Positions 1 to 8,551 are shown, numbered from the stretch's first letter. The stretch: 64,000 nucleotides of DNA from CAWFLT01 sp963816795 (GCA_963816795.1 CAWFLT010000002.1:186001-250000); one strand, 5' to 3'. Made by a program: numbers and translations. Notes: generated from the sequence alone by a model not told the origin.

Positions 1-1
1 G

Positions 2-235
2 CCAGACGACACCGTCGTCGATGCGTTCATCAAGGCGGTGAGCGATCCCGCCAATCAGCCGGTGTTCATCAATTGCGGCAGCGCCAACCGCGTCGGCGCG
101 CTGTGGTTGACCAAGCGGATGCTCGTGGACAAGTGGGACGAGGCGAAGGCGCTCGAGGAGGCCAAGATCATCGGCCTCTCCAACGAGGCGCTGCAGAAGT
201 TTGCACTGGCGTATGTCGCCGCTCGCAAAAAGTGA
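2..235 (+). CDS. C-terminal end of a cysteine-type (tyrosine/dual-specificity-like) protein phosphatase family protein, 5' truncated
   Basis: The frame is open from the window edge, so the start is missing; 77 residues remain. The motif INCGSANRVGALW resembles the phosphate loop of small beta-lactamase-hydrolase-like/DUF442-type phosphatases, which carry a Cys, four intervening residues and Arg rather than the classical five-residue spacing. The region after it (KALEEAKIIGLSNEALQ) is helical, as expected at the end of that fold. The internal GTG at 38 is not taken as a start because similarity continues upstream of it. The family assignment is by motif only; activity is not established. The next gene follows after 44 bases on the same strand. 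Confidence 0.55.
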   Translation, partial: PDDTVVDAFIKAVSDPANQPVFINCGSANRVGALWLTKRMLVDKWDEAKALEEAKIIGLSNEALQKFALAYVAARKK

Positions 236-279
236 TTGAGTTCTGAGCAGAACTGAGAACGGAACGGAGAATCGAGAAC

Positions 280-918
280 GTGCAATTCGCAGTCTTACTG
301 TCATTGCTGGCCACCCTTGCGGCGCCGGCGTCCCTCTCGGCGCAGCTCGCCGGCAGGCCCGCCGAAGAGTGGATCAAGACGCTCGACGGTCCGGCTCGGG
401 TCTCGGCGCTCAAAATCGACGAGGTCGTCGCCGCGATGAAGCTGCAACCGGGTCAGACCGTCGCCGATATCGGCGCGGGAACAGGACTGCTGGTTGTGCC
501 AATGGCCAAGGCAATCGGTCCAAAGGGCCGGGTGTACGCCGTTGAGATCGACGCCGGATTTTTCCCTGAGATCAAGAAACGCGCGGACGCGGCTCAGGTC
601 TCGAACGTCCAGACGGTCCTGGGCAAGTTCACCGACCCGGGCTTGCCTGTTCGCACGATCGACGTCGCGCTCTTCCACGACGTACTTCATCACGTCGAGA
701 GCCGCGCCGAGTATCTGAAGACGCTCGTCAGCTACCTCGCCCCGGCCGGCCGGATCGTTGTCGTGGACTACGAGGGCGGCCAGGGCCCGCACGTGAAGGA
801 ACCGACACTGCAAGTGACTCGCGAGCAGATTGACGCCTGGATGAAAGCCGCCGGCCTCTCGAAGGTGGACGACGTGAAGCTGTTCACGGACAAGTACGTG
901 CTCGTTTACCGACGGTAA
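280..918 (+). CDS. Class I SAM-dependent methyltransferase with N-terminal signal peptide
   Basis: 212 residues from a GTG start. Residues 1-21 form a hydrophobic segment ending in an Ala-Gln cleavage-like site (SLSAQ), so the protein is predicted to be exported. The Rossmann fold follows: motif I VADIGAGTG at 62-69, an acidic motif II (VYAVEID) and motif IV/post-I DVALFHDVLHHV. This is typical of Methyltransf_11/25 proteins. The substrate cannot be read from sequence. An exported SAM-dependent enzyme is odd because SAM is cytoplasmic, although such proteins are annotated in Acidobacteriota and Planctomycetota. The gene ends two bases before an octamer repeat element. Confidence 0.8.
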   Translation: MQFAVLLSLLATLAAPASLSAQLAGRPAEEWIKTLDGPARVSALKIDEVVAAMKLQPGQTVADIGAGTGLLVVPMAKAIGPKGRVYAVEIDAGFFPEIKKRADAAQVSNVQTVLGKFTDPGLPVRTIDVALFHDVLHHVESRAEYLKTLVSYLAPAGRIVVVDYEGGQGPHVKEPTLQVTREQIDAWMKAAGLSKVDDVKLFTDKYVLVYRR

Positions 919-1029
919 AGCAATGAGGCAATGGGGCAATGTGTGAATGGGGCAATGAAGACCCTTTACCCATTACCACATTGCCCAATTGCATTGCCTC
1001 ACTGCCTCATTGCCCCATTGCCCCATTGC
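919..1029 (+). repeat. Octamer (CAATGGGG-type) repeat in inverted arrangement
   Basis: Degenerate copies of an 8-base unit (CAATGGGG, CAATGAGG) run forward over about 921-957. They are followed by reverse-complement copies (CATTGCCC, CATTGCCT) over about 967-1029, so the transcript could fold into a long imperfect hairpin. The first 22 bases are identical to the start of the element at 8479. It lies just after a stop codon and 25 bases before the next gene. Confidence 0.85.
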
Positions 1030-1054
1030 TCAAGGCGTACGATAAAGTCTTTCG

Positions 1055-2044
1055 ATGTTGCGACGGTCGTTGGGGCAGTCCGGGTTGGAGATCACGTCGA
1101 TTGGCGTCGGTACGTGGGCGATCGGCGGGTGGATGTGGGGCGGGCAGGACGATACGGCGAGCATCGCGGCCATTCATGCCGCCGTCGATCATGGCGTGAA
1201 CTGGATCGACACCGCCCCGATCTACGGGTCAGGCCATTCAGAACGGGTGGTCGGCCGCGCCCTGGCGGCCCTGCCGGCCGCGCGGCGGCCGATGGTGTTC
1301 ACCAAGTTCGGTCTCGGCGACGACAGCGAGGTCACGGCGAAGTCGGCGGGTCACGCCGACGTGCTCGCCGAGTGCGAGGCGAGTCTCCAGCGCCTCGGCG
1401 TCGATCGCATCGATCTCTACCAGCTCCATTGGCCGGTCGATCAGCCGATTGCTGAGACCGCGGCGGCCTGCGCCGAGTTGCTGAAGGCGGGCAAGATTCG
1501 CGCAATCGGCGTGTCGAACTATTCGGTCGCGCAGTTGGAGGAGTGGCTCGCGACGGGTGTTCCGCTCCATTCGCTGCAGGCGCCGTACAGCCTCCTCCGG
1601 CCTGCGGTCGCCGCCGCGCAGTTGCCCTGGTGCGCCAGCCACGGCGTCGGCGCGATCGCGTACTCCCCGTTGTTTCGAGGCATGTTGTTCGGGACGTGGA
1701 AGAAGGACAAGACGTTTCCGGCCGACGACGCGCGAAGCACGCACAAGGATTATGCCGGCGCACGGTTTCAACGACACCTCCAGGCCGTGGACCAGATCAA
1801 GGCGCTGGCCGCCGAGAGCGGTCTCAGCACCGCGCAACTCTGCATCGGCGTCCTCCTGCACACGCCGGGGCTGACCGGGTGCATCGTCGGCGCCCGAAGC
1901 GCCCGGCAGGGTAGTCTGATCGCCAGTCTCGGCGTCGAGATCACCGACGAGCAAGCGGCGGCGGTCCGAGGGATCGTTGCCGCGCTCGAGCGAGACCTGG
2001 CCAGACATCGAATACGCGCCGGCGCACGAGCCGACGACGCGTAG
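1055..2044 (+). CDS. Aldo/keto reductase
   Basis: 329 residues, the usual length for an NADPH-dependent (alpha/beta)8-barrel aldo/keto reductase. The catalytic tetrad is visible: Asp52 and Tyr57 in DTAPIYGSGHSE, Lys84 in FTKFGL and His125 in LYQLHWP. The C-terminal cofactor region (GCIVGARS) matches the family consensus for the NADP 2'-phosphate site. The N-terminus (LRRSLGQSGLEITSIGVGT) is the classical strand 1, which supports the ATG start. It probably reduces or oxidises a sugar or aldehyde in the cytoplasm; the substrate is unknown. It has no operon partner on either side. Confidence 0.92.
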   Translation: MLRRSLGQSGLEITSIGVGTWAIGGWMWGGQDDTASIAAIHAAVDHGVNWIDTAPIYGSGHSERVVGRALAALPAARRPMVFTKFGLGDDSEVTAKSAGHADVLAECEASLQRLGVDRIDLYQLHWPVDQPIAETAAACAELLKAGKIRAIGVSNYSVAQLEEWLATGVPLHSLQAPYSLLRPAVAAAQLPWCASHGVGAIAYSPLFRGMLFGTWKKDKTFPADDARSTHKDYAGARFQRHLQAVDQIKALAAESGLSTAQLCIGVLLHTPGLTGCIVGARSARQGSLIASLGVEITDEQAAAVRGIVAALERDLARHRIRAGARADDA

Positions 2045-2069
2045 GGCTCCACGGAGTCTCAAAGGCGCG

Positions 2070-2148
2070 CTTCCCTCTGGACTCAAGCGCGTTCCCTCGG
2101 ATCTTCACGTGCCTTCACTCCGGACTCTGCGCGATCTTCACGTGTGAC
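2070..2148 (-). repeat. Degenerate relative of the 22-24-bp GTCCGGAGTGAAG repeat
   Basis: On the minus strand this gap contains AGTCCGGAGTGAAGG and GAGTCCAGAGGGAAGCGCGC, closely matching units of the tandem array at 42048-42225. It also has a duplicated GATCTTCACGTG word. The match is by eye and the copies are worn. Confidence 0.4.
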
Positions 2149-2151
2149 CTC

Positions 2152-2931
2152 ATGCGCTCTCACGAGAATACGCATGACGACGCCGCTGATCAGGACTCCG
2201 TCCGTCGCTTCAGCGATCGGGCCGAGGACTATGTTCGATACCGCCCGAGCTATCCTGCCGGCGCGATCGACGCCGTTCTAGCCGGTCTCGGAGATCCGGT
2301 GTGGCTGCTGGCGGCCGACATCGGCGCCGGCACGGGTATCTCGGCGCGCTTACTTGCCGACCGGGGCGTGCAGGTGGTGGCCGTCGAACCCGGTGCGGGC
2401 ATGCGCGACGCGGCGGCGCCTCACACCAATGTCCGGTGGGTGAGCGCGACCGCGGAAGTCAGCGGACTGGAGTCCGGCGTCTACGATCTGGTCCTGAGCG
2501 CCCAGTCCTTTCACTGGTTTCGCACGGCCGCGGCGCTGACGGAGTTCGCCCGGATCCTCAAGCCGCGCGGGCGATTAGCTATTGTCTGGAATCGGCGCAG
2601 TTCGCGCGATCCGTTCACCGCGGGCTTTCGCCAGGCCATCCTGGCTGTTGGCGGCGAGGTCGCGGCCGAACGCATGGATTTCGCGCCGGAATCGGTCGGC
2701 GACAGCGGGCTGTTCACGCCAGTCGTCCTCCACCGCTTTCCCAATACGCAGCGGCTCGATCTCGACGGCCTGATCGGCCGCGCCAGGAGCGCATCGTACG
2801 TGCCGAAGAGCGGGCCGGAAGGTGAGCGGCTCATCACTCTCCTGCGCTCACTGCACGCGATGCATGCCGACGCTCTTGGGGAGGTCACGCTCGTGTATGA
2901 CACCGAGGTGTACCTGGCGGACAAGCGCTGA
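2152..2931 (+). CDS. Class I SAM-dependent methyltransferase (trans-aconitate methyltransferase-like)
   Basis: 259 residues, cytoplasmic, no signal peptide. The N-terminal signature RFSDRAEDYVRYRPSYP is characteristic of the Tam/YcgJ-like Methyltransf_11 group. Motif I ADIGAGTGIS lies at 55-64, the acidic residue after strand 2 is in VVAVEPG, and AQSFHWF is the post-motif aromatic region. The substrate is not deducible. It ends 9 bases upstream of a strong palindrome that separates it from the convergent CHRD gene. Confidence 0.88.
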   Translation: MRSHENTHDDAADQDSVRRFSDRAEDYVRYRPSYPAGAIDAVLAGLGDPVWLLAADIGAGTGISARLLADRGVQVVAVEPGAGMRDAAAPHTNVRWVSATAEVSGLESGVYDLVLSAQSFHWFRTAAALTEFARILKPRGRLAIVWNRRSSRDPFTAGFRQAILAVGGEVAAERMDFAPESVGDSGLFTPVVLHRFPNTQRLDLDGLIGRARSASYVPKSGPEGERLITLLRSLHAMHADALGEVTLVYDTEVYLADKR

Positions 2932-2940
2932 GGCGGGGCT

Positions 2941-3016
2941 GAGGGGCCGGCGGACCACCTCCGCCAAGGCTACGGTGGTCCGCCGTAGCTTCAGCGAAGG
3001 CGGAAGCCGGCCCCTC
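2941..3016 (+). terminator. Compound palindromic element between convergent genes (possible bidirectional terminator / REP-like element)
   Basis: An outer perfect 11-bp stem pairs GAGGGGCCGGC (2941-2951) with GCCGGCCCCTC (3006-3016). Inside it, CGGACCACC (2951-2959) pairs with GGTGGTCCG (2974-2982), and CCGCCAAGGCTACGG (2961-2975) has a near inverse copy at 2984-3004. The nested inverted-repeat structure is more elaborate than an ordinary terminator and has no T tract. Confidence 0.75.
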
Positions 3017-3043
3017 CCTCTTCGTTCGGTCTGTAATGCGCTC

Positions 3044-3673
3044 TTACTTAATCTGACCGCGGACCTCACCACCCGGGAAGTCGCCCGGACCGGTGTTGTT
3101 GGGCGCGACGCCGTCGTTCGTGTGGATGTTGACGTAGGCATTGCCTTCGCGAATTCTGGCGAGCAGATCCGCGAACGTCGCGACGCCTCCCGGACACGCC
3201 GGAAGCGTCGTCGGCCGCACATGGGTGCCGTTGAACGTCCCCTCGGCGAGAACACCGTCATGTCGCCCGGCCCCGCCTTGTAGCGCCCCCATCGACGTTG
3301 GGTCGGGGTACAACCACATCACGATCGGCCCGTTCGCCCCGGCGGGGCCGCAGTGAATGTGCGCCTGGTTGATGTTTTCGATGTTCGCCGCGATCAGCTT
3401 GTAGTCCACCGACAGCCCATTCGGCCTCACGTTGAAGATAGCCTGGCCCTGCGCCCGGGAATCGGCAGGCGACGACCCGCCTGGGGCCGGTGTGAATACT
3501 TCCTGGTCGCCCGACAGGTGCGTCCGATGGTTGTGTGCAGTGCCCGCGTGACTTGCCGCTGTTACCTGAACGCCGGCGGTGAGTGTTTCCGGCCGTGTTG
3601 GTGAATTCATCGAGTTTGAACAAGCGCCAGCGGCGACCGCCGCAAACACTCCTACCGTGACACGAACGCGCAT
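3044..3673 (-). CDS. CHRD domain-containing exported protein
   Basis: 209 residues. A hydrophobic N-terminus ends at AAGACSNS; Cys18 could be a lipid-attachment site, but the box is weak. From about residue 48 the sequence follows the CHRD domain: HLSGDQEV near the start, AHIHCGPAGANGP in the middle and a closing GGEVRGQIK. This domain was named from chordin and is common in secreted bacterial proteins; its biochemical role is unknown. It stands alone between a convergent methyltransferase and a divergent PQQ dehydrogenase, 134 bases from the latter start. Confidence 0.85.
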   Translation of the reverse strand: MRVRVTVGVFAAVAAGACSNSMNSPTRPETLTAGVQVTAASHAGTAHNHRTHLSGDQEVFTPAPGGSSPADSRAQGQAIFNVRPNGLSVDYKLIAANIENINQAHIHCGPAGANGPIVMWLYPDPTSMGALQGGAGRHDGVLAEGTFNGTHVRPTTLPACPGGVATFADLLARIREGNAYVNIHTNDGVAPNNTGPGDFPGGEVRGQIK

Positions 3674-3807
3674 GATTTATGCTCTCTTCCTGGTGCCGTT
3701 CTCGGAACGGCGAATTGTATCATCGAGCTCCCGCGGTCATCGACGATTCCGTTGTCGATTCCGTGTCGGCGGGCGCGCCCCCAGTCGTCTCCGGCTATAT
3801 TCACTCG

Positions 3808-5763
3808 ATGCGCATTCCAGCGTTGCTTCTGCCCTCGCTGTTCCTGGCGTCAGCGGCCGCGGCCCAAGCCGTGGATCCGGGCCGGCAGGCTTTCGAGGTA
3901 CGCTGCGCTCGTTGCCACGGCGCCGACGGCAACGGCGGCGAGATGGGCCCGACGATCGTTCTGAGGCTCTCGGCACACAACGACGAACAGCTGACGTCGC
4001 TCATTCGGCAGGGACTCCCGGCGCGCGGTATGCCACCGATGCCGGTCGCCGATCCCGAGATGGGCGCGCTGGTCAAGTTCCTCCGAACCATTCAGCGCGC
4101 GCCAGGCGCCGGCCAACCGACCGTTCAGAGTTTTCAAACCACCGATGGCCGCACCGTGCAAGGTCAGGTGACGGGACAGGGTGTCGACGATCTGCAGTTG
4201 CGCTCTTCCGATGGCCGCGTGCACCTTTATCGCCGGACGGGAGAGCGATGGCGTGAAGTGACGTCTGAGACTTCGTGGCCGACCTACAACGGGGATCCTG
4301 GCGGCAACCGCTACACCACGCTCACGCAGATCAACAAGGCGACGGTCGGCCGTCTCGCGCCGTCGTGGATCTTCACCGTGCCGACCAGCAACCGGCTCCA
4401 GCTCACCCCGGTGGTCGTGGACGGCATCATGTACGTCACCGCGCCGAACGAGTGCTACGCGCTCGACGCCGGCAGCGGGCGGCAGATCTGGCGGTTCCAA
4501 CGGCCGCGCACGCCGGGTCTGCTTGCCGACGCGGGCACCAATCGCGGCGTGAGCGTGGCCGGCGACCGGCTCTTCATGCTCACCGACCACGCTCACATCA
4601 TCGCGCTCAACCGCTTCACTGGCGCGCTGCTGTGGGACGCCGAGCTCGAGGACTTCCGCAAGAACTACTTCGCGACGTCAGCGCCGCTCGTGGCGGGCAC
4701 CGCGGTGATTTCCGGCGTCTCCGGCGGTGAGCACGGAGCGAACGGGTTCGTCGCCGCGCACGATCAGGAAACCGGCAAGGAACTGTGGCGGTTCTGGACC
4801 GTGCCGAAGCGCGGCACGCCGGGCTCCGAGACCTGGCAGGGCAAGGACATCGATCATGGCGGCGCGCCGACGTGGTTCACCGGCAGCTACGATCCGGTCC
4901 TCGATCTCGTCTACTGGCCGGTCGGCAACCCCAGCAAGGAGTACAACGGCGACGACCGCAAGGGCGACAACCTCTACGCCGGCTCGATCCTCGCGCTCGA
5001 CCGCAGGACTGGCGCGCTGAAGTGGCACTACCAGTTCACGCCGCACGACCTCTGGGACTGGGATGCGACGCAAACCTCGGTGCTGATCGACACGAACTGG
5101 CAGGGGCAGCCACGCAAGCTGATGCTGCACGCCAGCCGCAACGGCTTCTTCTACGTCTTCGATCGCACGGACGGCAAGCTGCTGCTCTGGAAGCCGTTCG
5201 TGCGCAATCTCACGTGGGCCAGCGGTATCGATGCCAGCGGACGCCCGATCAAGCTGCCCAATCAGGAGCCGACGCCCGAAGGGACCAAGGTCTGCCCCTC
5301 ACAGGACGGGGCGACCAACTGGTTCTCGCCCTCGTACAGCCCGCAGACCGGTCTTTATTACGTGCAGACCTTCGAGAAGTGCAGCATCTACACGAAGAGC
5401 GACGGCGGCGAGTGGGAGCCGGGCAAGTCGTACCTGGGCGGCTCGCAGCGCGTCGCGCCCGATCCGCGGCCGGAGCGCATCTTGAAGGCGATCGACATCA
5501 CGACCGGTGAGATTCGCTGGGAGCTGCCGCAGGTGGGGCCGGGCAATTCGTGGGGCGGCACGTTGGCGACCGCCAGCGGCCTCGTGATCTTCGGCGAAGA
5601 GAGCGGGTCGCTGATGGCCGCCGACGCGGTGACCGGCACTCCGCTCTGGAGTTTCCCGACCAACCACGGCTGGCGCGCCTCGCCGATGACGTACATGTTC
5701 GACGGCAAGCAGTACATCGCGGTGGCTGCAGGCGGCAACATTCTGGTGTTTGGGCTGCGATGA
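3808..5763 (+). CDS. PQQ-dependent dehydrogenase with fused N-terminal cytochrome c domain
   Basis: The start is placed at the ATG at 3808, where MRIPALLLPSLFLASAAAAQA gives a clean signal peptide; the open frame extends upstream without it. The mature 651-residue precursor has a monohaem cytochrome c domain (CARCH at 33-37, candidate Met ligand in GMPPM), then a small beta-rich module at about 107-150. The eight-bladed quinoprotein propeller starts at WPTYNGDPGGNRY (about 157) and ends HGWRASPMTYMFDGKQYIA. It likely oxidises an alcohol or sugar in the periplasm and passes electrons through its own haem. The stop codon is the first triplet of the repeat element at 5761. Confidence 0.92.
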   Translation: MRIPALLLPSLFLASAAAAQAVDPGRQAFEVRCARCHGADGNGGEMGPTIVLRLSAHNDEQLTSLIRQGLPARGMPPMPVADPEMGALVKFLRTIQRAPGAGQPTVQSFQTTDGRTVQGQVTGQGVDDLQLRSSDGRVHLYRRTGERWREVTSETSWPTYNGDPGGNRYTTLTQINKATVGRLAPSWIFTVPTSNRLQLTPVVVDGIMYVTAPNECYALDAGSGRQIWRFQRPRTPGLLADAGTNRGVSVAGDRLFMLTDHAHIIALNRFTGALLWDAELEDFRKNYFATSAPLVAGTAVISGVSGGEHGANGFVAAHDQETGKELWRFWTVPKRGTPGSETWQGKDIDHGGAPTWFTGSYDPVLDLVYWPVGNPSKEYNGDDRKGDNLYAGSILALDRRTGALKWHYQFTPHDLWDWDATQTSVLIDTNWQGQPRKLMLHASRNGFFYVFDRTDGKLLLWKPFVRNLTWASGIDASGRPIKLPNQEPTPEGTKVCPSQDGATNWFSPSYSPQTGLYYVQTFEKCSIYTKSDGGEWEPGKSYLGGSQRVAPDPRPERILKAIDITTGEIRWELPQVGPGNSWGGTLATASGLVIFGEESGSLMAADAVTGTPLWSFPTNHGWRASPMTYMFDGKQYIAVAAGGNILVFGLR

Positions 5764-5846
5764 TCTTTCACCACGAAGCTCACGAATCTCACGAAGGGTG
5801 TCCTGCGTAGTCTTCGTGCCCTTCGTGCTCTTCGTGTTGAAAGATC
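5761..5846 (+). repeat. CACGAAG-type inverted repeat element, copy 1
   Basis: Its ends GATCTTTCACCACGAAG (5762-5778) and CTTCGTGTTGAAAGATC (5830-5846) are inverted repeats with one mismatch. Inside are 9-base tandem variants of CACGAAGCT forward and CTTCGTGCT reverse. The TGA at its left end is the stop codon of the PQQ dehydrogenase. A longer copy lies at 32036-32241. It separates two convergent genes. Confidence 0.88.
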
Positions 5847-5867
5847 TTGTTGCGAGACCTCGTTGCC

Positions 5868-6674
5868 TCAGGCTCGACGCCGCCGCAGCCTGCGCGCACC
5901 CGCCGCGAGGCCGGCGCCGAGCAGGAGAAGGCTCGCCGGTTCCGGCACGGGCGTCGGCTCGGCATAGACGAAGTCGTCCATCACCACCGCATCCGCCGCT
6001 GAGCCCGACGTGATTCGCACCCGGCTCACGCGCTCGTCCGTGAACTGGACGCCAAGAAACGAAAACGTTTCGTTTCCGGTGGCTGCCGGCACGTAGAACA
6101 GCCCGAGCGAGACGCCGAGCAGATCGAAGAACTCCAGGCTCGTCGTGTTTGCCGCATCGACGTCACTGAACACCGCGCCAAACGCCGACGTCACGGCCGG
6201 ATTCGTGCTTCCTGGGACGAAGAAGTGCACATCGGAGATGAAGCTGCCGACTGCGGTGAACAGCCGTTGACCGCTGAACGGCGCGAACAGGCTCGAGTTG
6301 CCGGCGGCGAGATTGTCGAACTCGATCGGCACGCCGGCGGCCGCCGTACCGCTCACCTGGAAACCGGTGCCCGGTGTCGTATACACGATGCCGCGCGGCG
6401 AGTTGACATTGAAGAAATCCGGCGCGAACGGATTGGGCGCAGCCTGGGTGTTCGGGACGCCGTCCCAGTTGATTTCCCGCCGCCCGCTGCCGAAGCTCCC
6501 GGCGACGTTTGGGTTGAGGGTGCCGAGAGCGGTTCGGAAGCTGTCAACGGTGTCCAGAATCGCCGCCGCGTTGGGACCGGCGTCGGAGAACACGATCGAA
6601 CTGGCGGCAGCGTCGCGTGCGCCTGCCGCGAGACCCGCCACGACGAGTAGCACGGCTGTTACTTGCTTCATCAC
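5868..6674 (-). CDS. PEP-CTERM sorting-signal exported protein
   Basis: 268 residues with a signal peptide (MMKQVTAVLLVVAGLAAGA, cleavage near AAASS). The C-terminus is a complete PEP-CTERM signal: the VPEPASL motif, a hydrophobic span (LLLLGAGLAAGA) and an Arg-rich tail (RRLRRRRA). In known systems such proteins are recognised by an exosortase (EpsH/XrtA type) and delivered to the surface, often with exopolysaccharide. The body between is low in recognisable motifs and probably all beta. No exosortase is encoded in this window, so processing must depend on genes elsewhere. Confidence 0.9.
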   Translation of the reverse strand: MMKQVTAVLLVVAGLAAGARDAAASSIVFSDAGPNAAAILDTVDSFRTALGTLNPNVAGSFGSGRREINWDGVPNTQAAPNPFAPDFFNVNSPRGIVYTTPGTGFQVSGTAAAGVPIEFDNLAAGNSSLFAPFSGQRLFTAVGSFISDVHFFVPGSTNPAVTSAFGAVFSDVDAANTTSLEFFDLLGVSLGLFYVPAATGNETFSFLGVQFTDERVSRVRITSGSAADAVVMDDFVYAEPTPVPEPASLLLLGAGLAAGARRLRRRRA

Positions 6675-6833
6675 TGACTCCTCTTTTCTTGCTGGGAGAA
6701 CCTGACGAGGATAGAAGGGACGCGCCGCCAGGTCGTGAGCGAGGAGTCGAGGTATGGTGACGAAAAGGTGAGAGTTCGGGCACTACAATGACGATCGTGC
6801 GGCCGTGCGGCTCCCTGACCGCGCGAATTTGCC

Positions 6834-8486
6834 GTGGCTGAGCCGTCGATCCTGACTTTCGGTGACTACCGCCTTGACTCCGTGAGCGGGCATCTGTACC
6901 TGCACGCCGTGCCGGTGCCGCTCACCCCGAAGGCATTCTCGCTGCTCGAGTATCTGGCAAGCCGGCCCGGACGTCTGGTGCCCAAGCAGGAGTTGCTGGA
7001 CGCGGTGTGGCCCCAGGTGTTCGTCGGCGATGCCGTGCTGAAGGGCACGATTCGCGAAGTCCGGAAGGCGCTCGGCGACGACCCGCACTCGCCTCGGTTC
7101 ATCGAGACCGCCCATCGCCGGGGGTACCGTTTCGTCGCCCCGGTGACCGCCGTCGGCCGATCCGAGCCAGCGCCGGCTGGAGACGCTCGTGAGGTGACAC
7201 CCGGCGCCGTGCCACGGGTCCGGTACGCTCACAGCGGCAACGTCAACATCGCGTATCAGGTCGTCGGCTCGGGCCCGGTCGACCTCGTGTTCGTGATGGG
7301 CTGGGTGTCGCACCTGGAGTACTTCTGGAACGAGCCGTCATTTGCCCGGTTCCTGACCAGGCTCAGCTCGATCGGGCGCCTCATCCTGTTCGACAAGCGT
7401 GGCACCGGCCTCTCGGACGCCGTGCCGGTGAGCCAACTGCCCTCGCTCGAACAGCGGCTCGACGACGTGCGAGCGGTGATGGAGGCGGCTGGATCGGAGC
7501 GCGCGGTCCTCCTGGGAGTGTCGGAGGGCGGACCGCTGTGCAGCCTGTTCGCTGCGACGTATCCGGAGAAGACCGAGGCGCTGATCATGATCGGCAGCTA
7601 CGCGCGCCGCCTGTGGGACGTCGACTACCCGTGGGGACCGACGCGCGAAGAGCGAGATGCGTTCTGCGACGCCATCGTTGCCGAGTGGGGCGGCCCAGTC
7701 GGGATCGAGATCCGCGGGCCATCGAAAGCGTCCGATCCGGCGTTTCGCGAATGGTGGGCGTCGTACCTGCGCATGGGCGCCAGCCCGGGCGCTGCCGTGG
7801 CGTTGACCAGGATGAACGCGGACATCGACATCCGCAATGTCCTGCCCACGATCCGTGTGCCGACCCTCGTTCTGCACCGCCGCGGAGACCGCTGCCTCAA
7901 GGTTGAGGAAGGACGCTACCTTGCGTCGAGCATCCCCGGCGCCACCCTGGTCGAGCTCGAGGGGGAAGACCACCTGCCGTTTCTCGGCGATCAAGAGGCG
8001 ATTCTGCAAGAGATCGAGCAGTTCGTGACGCGGACCCACGTGCGCGCGACCGCCGGCCATGTGCTGTCGTCGGTGGCAACGGTGACATGCGGCGGCACTG
8101 GCGGCGATCTCCAGCTGCTGCGTCAGGTGTTCGACCGCGAAGTCGCCTGGCATCGCGGCAGCGTGCTCGTCGACGATGACTCGCGCCTCGTCGGCGCGTT
8201 CGACGGTCCCGCGCGCGCCGTCCAGTGCGCGTCGGCGACCGTGACGATCGCCGCTCGACTGCGTATTGCGGCCCGCGCCGGCGTCCACATCGGCGAGGTC
8301 AACCCCGCCGCGCGAGAAGGACTGATCATCGAGCAGAGCGCGGCACTGGCGGGCGCGGCGGCGCCCGGCGAAGTCATCGTCTCCCGTCCCGTCGTCGACT
8401 TGTTATCCGGATCCGGCCTCGAGTTCGTCGAGCACGGCCAGATCGACGTCGGCCGGACACTGCAGATACTCGCGCTCAAGCAATGA
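6834..8486 (+). CDS. Winged-helix regulator fused to alpha/beta hydrolase and degenerate class III cyclase domain
   Basis: 550 residues from GTG. Residues 5-105 are an OmpR/CadC-type winged helix (LTPKAFSLLEYLASRPGRLV, then RRGYRFVAPV). Residues 130-400 are an alpha/beta hydrolase with nucleophile Ser230 in LGVSEGG, Asp352 in RRGDRC and His380 in GEDHLPF. Residues 408-550 match the end of adenylate/guanylate cyclases (GAFDGPARAVQCA, RAGVHIGEVN, PGEVIVSRPVVDLLSGSG). The metal-binding aspartates are missing: VTCGGTGG stands where LFTDIVGST belongs, and DDDSRL where GDGFL belongs. I infer a DNA-binding sensor with a hydrolase-fold ligand domain and a catalytically dead cyclase. The last two codons lie inside the repeat that follows. 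Confidence 0.85.
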   Translation: MAEPSILTFGDYRLDSVSGHLYLHAVPVPLTPKAFSLLEYLASRPGRLVPKQELLDAVWPQVFVGDAVLKGTIREVRKALGDDPHSPRFIETAHRRGYRFVAPVTAVGRSEPAPAGDAREVTPGAVPRVRYAHSGNVNIAYQVVGSGPVDLVFVMGWVSHLEYFWNEPSFARFLTRLSSIGRLILFDKRGTGLSDAVPVSQLPSLEQRLDDVRAVMEAAGSERAVLLGVSEGGPLCSLFAATYPEKTEALIMIGSYARRLWDVDYPWGPTREERDAFCDAIVAEWGGPVGIEIRGPSKASDPAFREWWASYLRMGASPGAAVALTRMNADIDIRNVLPTIRVPTLVLHRRGDRCLKVEEGRYLASSIPGATLVELEGEDHLPFLGDQEAILQEIEQFVTRTHVRATAGHVLSSVATVTCGGTGGDLQLLRQVFDREVAWHRGSVLVDDDSRLVGAFDGPARAVQCASATVTIAARLRIAARAGVHIGEVNPAAREGLIIEQSAALAGAAAPGEVIVSRPVVDLLSGSGLEFVEHGQIDVGRTLQILALKQ

Positions 8487-8551
8487 GGCAATGGGGCAAT
8501 GGGGCAATGGGGCAATGGGGCAATGGGGCAATGGGGGCGATGCGCCAATGG
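8479..8551 (+). repeat. Octamer (CAATGGGG) tandem repeat, second locus
   Basis: Six to seven consecutive CAATGGGG units follow the sequence AGCAATGAGGCAATGGGGCA, which also opens the element at 919. The last sense codon (CAA) and stop (TGA) of the preceding gene lie within that shared sequence. On the other side it abuts the end of the convergent monooxygenase gene. Confidence 0.88.
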
